Under the pieces are notes generated by a model. That model saw only the letters and a program-made list of their open reading frames with translations. It did no database searches and had not been told where the DNA came from. From the NCBI GenBank assembly GCA_900753405.1, contig CAADYZ010000017.1, forward strand, positions 1 to 64,000: a stretch of DNA of 64,000 bases, given 5' to 3'. Position numbers and translations under genes: made by a program. The stretch comes from Campylobacteraceae bacterium (lineage in GTDB: Bacteria > Campylobacterota > Campylobacteria > Campylobacterales > Campylobacteraceae). Within the stretch, counting starts at the first letter, position 1. The number at the start of each line of letters is the position of its first letter. Below are positions 60,296 to 64,000 of the stretch, piece after piece.

Positions 60296-61317
60296 TAGTT
60301 TTTCTCTTGATCAACAAGCTTGCCCTCTTTGATCCACGGCATTAAGCTGCGGAGTTTTTCGCCCGTTTGGTTAAGTAGGCTTGCCTTCGCCGCCGCTCTC
60401 TCAGCGTTCATCCTCACATAGCCCGTTTGCTTCTCCAAAATGAAGTTTTTCGCAAAAGTGCCGTCTTGGATTTCGCGTAAAATCTCCCTCATCGCCCTTT
60501 TGCTCTCCTCACTAATGACTCGTTTGCCGCTGACATAATCCCCGAATTCAGCGGTGTTTGAGATCGAGTAGCGCATATCCGACATTCCACCTGTGAAGAT
60601 CAAATCGACAATGAGCTTTGTCTCGTGGAGGCATTCAAAATACGCCATTTCTGGCGCGTAACCCGCCTCGACAAGCGTTTCAAAACCTGCGTTAATTAGC
60701 GCGCAAAGCCCGCCGCAAAGCACCGCTTGCTCGCCAAAAAGGTCGGTTTCAGTCTCATCTTTGAAGGTGGTTTGGATGATCCCGCTTCTGCCGCCGCCGA
60801 TCGCTGAGGCGTAGCTTAAAGCAAGTTCAAGCGCCTTGCCTGACGCGTTTTGCGCGACTGCAACCAAGTCTGGAATTCCGCCGCCTTTGACATACTCGCT
60901 GCGGACTGTGTGACCCGGTGCTTTTGGCGCGATCATAATGCAATCCACCCCTTTTGGCGGGACGATCTGCCCGTAGTGGATGTTAAAGCCGTGTCCGAAT
61001 GCGATGGCATCTCCTTCGCTGAGGTTTGGCTTGATGCTCTCTTCGAAAATCTCTTTTTGCAACTCATCTGGCGTGAGAATCATAACCACATCTGCAACTT
61101 TTGTCGCCTCTGCAACGCTTTTTACTTCAAAACCTTTTGCAACCGCTTTCGCCCAACTTTTTCCACCCTCTTTAAGCCCGATGACAACGCTAACGCCGCT
61201 GTCGCGTAGGTTTTCTGCGTGCGCGTGTCCTTGTGAGCCAAAGCCGATGATGGCGACTTTTTTTGACTTGATTAAGCTTAAATCACAATCTTTGTCGTAG
61301 TAGATGTTGATAGCCAT
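60295..61317 (-). CDS. ilvC: Ketol-acid reductoisomerase
   Basis: NADPH-dependent second step of valine/isoleucine synthesis. Rossmann motif VAIIGFGSQGHAHAENLRDSG at 21-41, then PKAPGHTVRSEY, the Mg-binding DLFGEQAVLCGG, and FECLHETKLIVDLI. I chose the ATG at 61317 because AAGGGAGAG lies upstream; the extension to 61347 lies in the leader. 340 residues, class I. Confidence 0.96.
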   Translation of the reverse strand: MAINIYYDKDCDLSLIKSKKVAIIGFGSQGHAHAENLRDSGVSVVIGLKEGGKSWAKAVAKGFEVKSVAEATKVADVVMILTPDELQKEIFEESIKPNLSEGDAIAFGHGFNIHYGQIVPPKGVDCIMIAPKAPGHTVRSEYVKGGGIPDLVAVAQNASGKALELALSYASAIGGGRSGIIQTTFKDETETDLFGEQAVLCGGLCALINAGFETLVEAGYAPEMAYFECLHETKLIVDLIFTGGMSDMRYSISNTAEFGDYVSGKRVISEESKRAMREILREIQDGTFAKNFILEKQTGYVRMNAERAAAKASLLNQTGEKLRSLMPWIKEGKLVDQEKN

Positions 61318-61404
61318 TTTCTCTCCCTTAAAAAGTAAATCGCGCAATTATACACGATTTTTTTAAATTAAAGTTTAAATTAAAAATATTTCGCGCCTTG
61401 TTAA

Positions 61405-61423
61405 GTCAAATTCGAATTTGACA
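61405..61423. repeat. SNSxLT element upstream of ilvC
   Basis: GTCAAATTCGAATTTGACA, one base short of the perfect palindrome, in the ilvC-glycosyltransferase gap. Confidence 0.92.
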
Positions 61424-61446
61424 AATTTGCGGGCGTCACACAAGTT

Positions 61447-61466
61447 GTTAAAATCAAATTTGATTG
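61447..61466. repeat. SNSxLT element after the glycosyltransferase gene
   Basis: TTAAAATCAAATTTGATTGA, 18 nt beyond the glycosyltransferase stop. Confidence 0.7.
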
Positions 61467-61484
61467 ACACAATTTGCCAAAACG

Positions 61485-62462
61485 CTAGAAAAACTCGCCC
61501 TGATTTGTCTTTTGAAAATACTTCGCAAGCGTCAAAACGCCCGTGACAAACTCGCGTCTAGGCTCGCGAAACTGCGCGCACCACGCGTTTGCGTTGCGGA
61601 CGATCTCCTCGCAAAGCTGCGAGTCACTAAGCAACTTCTCTCGCACCGACTCGGCGTCTGAGTAATCCTCTTTAAGCGGGGCGTAATGCACCCAAGGTTT
61701 GAGCTTTGCCTCGCAAAACCAGCTTTCAAAACGCGGCGGCGGCATCAACGCAACCGAATTTGAACTCATAATCCACTTCAAATTTGTCGCGACATCATTA
61801 CCTTCTGGCGAGAGGATAAATTTGTGTTGCAAATGTTGCGCCAAACTTGCGCGCGGCTTGACAAAACCTTCGTTAAACGGGGTTTTTGCCGTGTCACCAA
61901 CATCCGCAAACGGCTTGCCGCAAAGCGTTTGCAACATCTTATGCCTCCACGGCTGGTAAGCCGCCCCTCGCCAAAAAATCTTATCGCTCTTTTTCTTAAA
62001 CTCAACCTCGTCTTTGACAAAAACAAAATGCCTCACGCCGTCAAAGTTAAGCAGGGTCGAATTTGCGCCGCCAAACTTTCCGCCAAGCCTGTCAAAACGC
62101 GGTAAAATCGGGCGGTTTTTACAAAGTGTCGGCTCGTTAAAACCCCACGAGCAATCACAAAATTCCCGCTTTACAAGCAGATTTTGGTCAAAATTTCGCC
62201 CGACTTTAAAAAGGTCGAAAAAATACACCGTCCCTCTGCCTTTTTTAGCAAAACGAAACTCTCTCAGCGGCTCAGAAGTTGCTAAGTCAAGCGGTGAGGC
62301 GACATTTGAGTAGTAGTCCGCCCGCGTCAAAATCTCCTCGTAATCCTCCCGTGCTGCCGCCTCGCGCAAAATGGCGTCAAAGCCCTTTTCATTCGCAGGC
62401 AAGAGCATCGTCAAAATCCCTTTTAAGTTGTAAAAAAGCCGCGTTTGTTTCTCAATCTTCAT
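61485..62462 (-). CDS. Family-90 (CAP10/LpsA-like) glycosyltransferase
   Basis: Cytosolic or membrane-associated glycosyltransferase. KIFWRGAAYQPWRHKML, HKFILSPEGNDVATNLKWIMSSNSVALMPPPRFESWF and KPWVHYAPLKEDYSD are characteristic of the CAP10/LpsA family, which adds glucose or xylose to lipopolysaccharide or capsule. 325 residues and intact. The sugar and acceptor are unknown. It lies alone between ilvC and the isochorismatase-like gene. Confidence 0.82.
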   Translation of the reverse strand: MKIEKQTRLFYNLKGILTMLLPANEKGFDAILREAAAREDYEEILTRADYYSNVASPLDLATSEPLREFRFAKKGRGTVYFFDLFKVGRNFDQNLLVKREFCDCSWGFNEPTLCKNRPILPRFDRLGGKFGGANSTLLNFDGVRHFVFVKDEVEFKKKSDKIFWRGAAYQPWRHKMLQTLCGKPFADVGDTAKTPFNEGFVKPRASLAQHLQHKFILSPEGNDVATNLKWIMSSNSVALMPPPRFESWFCEAKLKPWVHYAPLKEDYSDAESVREKLLSDSQLCEEIVRNANAWCAQFREPRREFVTGVLTLAKYFQKTNQGEFF

Positions 62463-62482
62463 CCACTTCCTTTGGCGTCATT

Positions 62483-62520
62483 TCAAATTCGGTTTTTGCA
62501 AATGTCAAAACCAAATTTGA
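62483..62520. repeat. SNSxLT element, facing pair abutting the isochorismatase-like stop
   Basis: TCAAATTCGGTTTTTGCA and ATGTCAAAACCAAATTTGA form a hairpin whose end touches the stop codon at 62521. Confidence 0.9.
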
Positions 62521-63033
62521 CTAGACGACCTCCACCCAAAAGGCTTTTAACAGCGCAAACGCGTGCTCTTGCAAGGCTAAGTCAAAGCTCGCAGTGGCGT
62601 CTTTGTGCAAAACTAGTCGCGCGTTTGGCAGGGCGTTGAAGGCTAAAATTATGTTGTGAAAGACGCAGATGTGTGAGACGAGTCCGCAAAACTCGACCTC
62701 TTCATAGCCTTGTTTTTGCAAAAACTCAGCCAACTGCAAGCTCCCAAAACCGCCCTTTTCGACCACCTTGACCGCCCTTTGCAAAAAGGGCTGCAACTGC
62801 GCTGCAACCTGCCAACCGCCGCTGTTTTTCACGCAGTGAGTAACGGGCAAATTCCGCCCCTCTTTGGTTTGTAGATAATCCTCTTCGTGCGTGTCAAAAG
62901 TAAAGATCAAATCCCCCTCAAACTCGCCCGCAAGCTTTGCGACCTTTTGCGTCACGCTTGAAGCTTGCGCAAAACCAAGCGCGCCGTCTATGAAATCATT
63001 TTGCATATCCACCACAACAAGTGCTTTTTTCAT
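62521..63033 (-). CDS. Isochorismatase-family cysteine hydrolase (nicotinamidase-like)
   Basis: 170 residues with the catalytic triad Asp9 (VVVDMQNDF), Lys93 (VEKGGFGS) and Cys123 (GLVSHICVFHN), and likely metal ligands Asp47, His49 and His66. The metal site and FDTHEEDYL favour nicotinamidase over isochorismatase, but the substrate is not proven. I chose the ATG at 63033 because AAAGGAG lies 6 nt upstream. It follows pyrC by 16 nt. Confidence 0.83.
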   Translation of the reverse strand: MKKALVVVDMQNDFIDGALGFAQASSVTQKVAKLAGEFEGDLIFTFDTHEEDYLQTKEGRNLPVTHCVKNSGGWQVAAQLQPFLQRAVKVVEKGGFGSLQLAEFLQKQGYEEVEFCGLVSHICVFHNIILAFNALPNARLVLHKDATASFDLALQEHAFALLKAFWVEVV

Positions 63034-63049
63034 CCCCACTCCTTTGGCG

Positions 63050-64000
63050 TTAAAAAACCTTGCGTCCAGCTTTAAAAGTCGCCTTCACGCGCCCAGTGAG
63101 TCGCTTTTTCCAACAAGGCGAGTTTTGCGACTTTGAGAGGTTGGTTGTCTCGTCAAAAACCCACTCTTCTTCGGGGTCAATGAGCGCAAAGTCCGCCAAA
63201 AAGCCCTCTTTTACCGCGCCTTTTTGACTCTCGCCGATCATCTTTGCAGGGTTTAAGCTTGTAAGCCTGACAAAATCCTCCAACCGCAAAACGCCCTCGC
63301 GAACGAGGTTTAAACTCAGCGGCACAAGCGTTTGCAAGCCCAAAATTCCAAATGGTGCTTTGTCAAATTCTCTAAACTTTTCGTCCAAGTGGTGCGGAGC
63401 GTGGTCGGTGGCGATGATGTCGATCGTGCCGTCCTTTAAACCCTGTTTCATCGCCTCAACATCGCTTCTTTCTCGAAGCGGCGGACTCATCTTGAAATTC
63501 GTGTCATACTCGCCAACATCTTTGTCAGTGAAGCTAAAATGGTGCGGGGTGACTTCGCAGGTGATATTCACGCCTTCTTTTTTCGCCTCCGCAACCATCT
63601 TCAAGCTCCACGCGCTGCTGATGTGTGCGATGTGGATGTGTCCGCCAGTAAGTTTAGCAAGAAGCATATCCCGCGCCACAGCGATCTCCTCTTGCTCGCG
63701 CGGCATCCCACGCACACCAAGCCGCATCGACTCCTTGCCCTCGTGCATATGCCCGCCCGCGCAAAGCGAGCAGTCTTGCGAATGCGAGATGACAAAAGTG
63801 CCGTGAAAACGCGAATATTCAAGCGCATACCGCATCACATCACTGCGTGCAACCATCCTCCCGTCATCACTAAACGCCACGCAGCCCGCCTCGTGCATAT
63901 CGCCCATCTCCACAACACCCTTGCCCTCCAAGCCTTTTGTGATCGCCCCGATCGGCAGAAGGTCGATCAACCCGATTTTACGCGCTTTTTCTACGATATA
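63050..64000 (-). CDS. pyrC: Dihydroorotase (class I), 5' end outside the window
   Basis: Zinc amidohydrolase of pyrimidine synthesis. Visible motifs: HIAHISSAWSLKMV, CEVTPHHFSFTD, FKMSPPLRERSDVEA, and the catalytic Asp in IATDHAPHH. The reading frame stays open to the last base of the window, so the start and first zinc motif (HxH) lie beyond 64000. The C-terminus (RVKATFKAGRKVF) is normal. Confidence 0.92.
   Translation of the reverse strand, partial: YIVEKARKIGLIDLLPIGAITKGLEGKGVVEMGDMHEAGCVAFSDDGRMVARSDVMRYALEYSRFHGTFVISHSQDCSLCAGGHMHEGKESMRLGVRGMPREQEEIAVARDMLLAKLTGGHIHIAHISSAWSLKMVAEAKKEGVNITCEVTPHHFSFTDKDVGEYDTNFKMSPPLRERSDVEAMKQGLKDGTIDIIATDHAPHHLDEKFREFDKAPFGILGLQTLVPLSLNLVREGVLRLEDFVRLTSLNPAKMIGESQKGAVKEGFLADFALIDPEEEWVFDETTNLSKSQNSPCWKKRLTGRVKATFKAGRKVF

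Noticed and set aside
61750..61775. MSSNSVAL in the family-90 glycosyltransferase taken as an element copy
   Set aside because: This Ser-Ser-Asn-Ser stretch belongs to a conserved CAP10-family motif, and the DNA matches the element only partly; I regard it as coincidence.
1..64000. CRISPR array, rRNA operon, prophage or IS transposase
   Set aside because: I saw no regularly spaced repeats with unique spacers, no rRNA sequence, no phage structural genes and no transposase. The dispersed element is irregularly spaced and palindromic, unlike a CRISPR repeat.

Overview
The window looks like chromosome of a Campylobacter (Campylobacterota), probably one of the higher-G+C, oral-type species and not C. 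jejuni. The gene set fits this group: a short RecO, MutS2 with a Smr tail, CcoS, an aminofutalosine-deaminase-family hydrolase, a Sua5-like protein, TatB-TatC and HldE. So do the T-rich promoters with extended -10 boxes and the tightly overlapping genes. The species cannot be fixed from the sequence alone.

Layout. 0-0.2 kb: tRNA-Val and tRNA-Lys behind a consensus sigma-70 promoter. 0.4-5.7 kb (minus): ykgJ-like, TPR protein, mutS2, ribD. 5.8-11.1 kb (plus): Rrf2 regulator, DHH phosphoesterase, metQ, coaE, dapF, 2-hydroxyacid dehydrogenase, then tRNA-Val(GAC). 11.6-21.5 kb (minus): a seven-gene run tatB-tatC-queA-nfeD-dnaE-thrC-hldE. 21.7-25.3 kb (plus): MATE pump, ccoS, amidohydrolase, dprA. 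25.3-27.0 kb: a decayed restriction-modification fragment and a frameshifted Nim-like gene. 27.3-39.7 kb: tal, a Sua5-like gene, recO (minus), rpsA, serA, efp, a YbaK-like gene, a broken phosphoethanolamine transferase, kdsB, era and two PilN/PilO-like genes. 39.9-40.7 kb: five tRNAs and two tiny hydrophobic peptides. 40.9-43.7 kb: secG, a nuclease-like protein and a broken family-2 glycosyltransferase. 43.8-51.7 kb: an AT-richer island with a mod-rhuM-res type III restriction operon and a DUF4145 protein. 52.3-64 kb: AEC transporter, ParA with a ribbon-helix-helix partner, DnaJ-like protein, valS, lgt, rpsU, ilvC, a family-90 glycosyltransferase, an isochorismatase-family hydrolase and the 3' part of pyrC.

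The most unusual feature is a short dispersed DNA element found about 50 times by eye. Its ideal form is the perfect 20-bp palindrome TGTCAAATTCGAATTTGACA. The common variant is TCAAATTCGGTTTTGACA or its complement, sometimes as two facing copies that form a hairpin. It sits in two kinds of place. Outside genes it often abuts a stop codon. Inside genes it is read through in frame as SNSNLT, SNSVLT, KTEFE, SKPNL or KFEFD. Affected genes include ribD, mutS2, dapF, hldE, thrC, dnaE, queA, tatB, ccoS, kdsB and valS. In dnaE it supplies the start codon. It is absent from the restriction island, so it behaves like a genome-specific signature. Candidate roles are a DNA-uptake or self-recognition sequence, a transcription terminator, or a protein-invading palindromic repeat like those of Rickettsia.

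A second, rarer repeat of about 90 bp, bounded by GTCATTGCGA inverted ends, occurs twice. Both copies lie inside restriction-modification genes.
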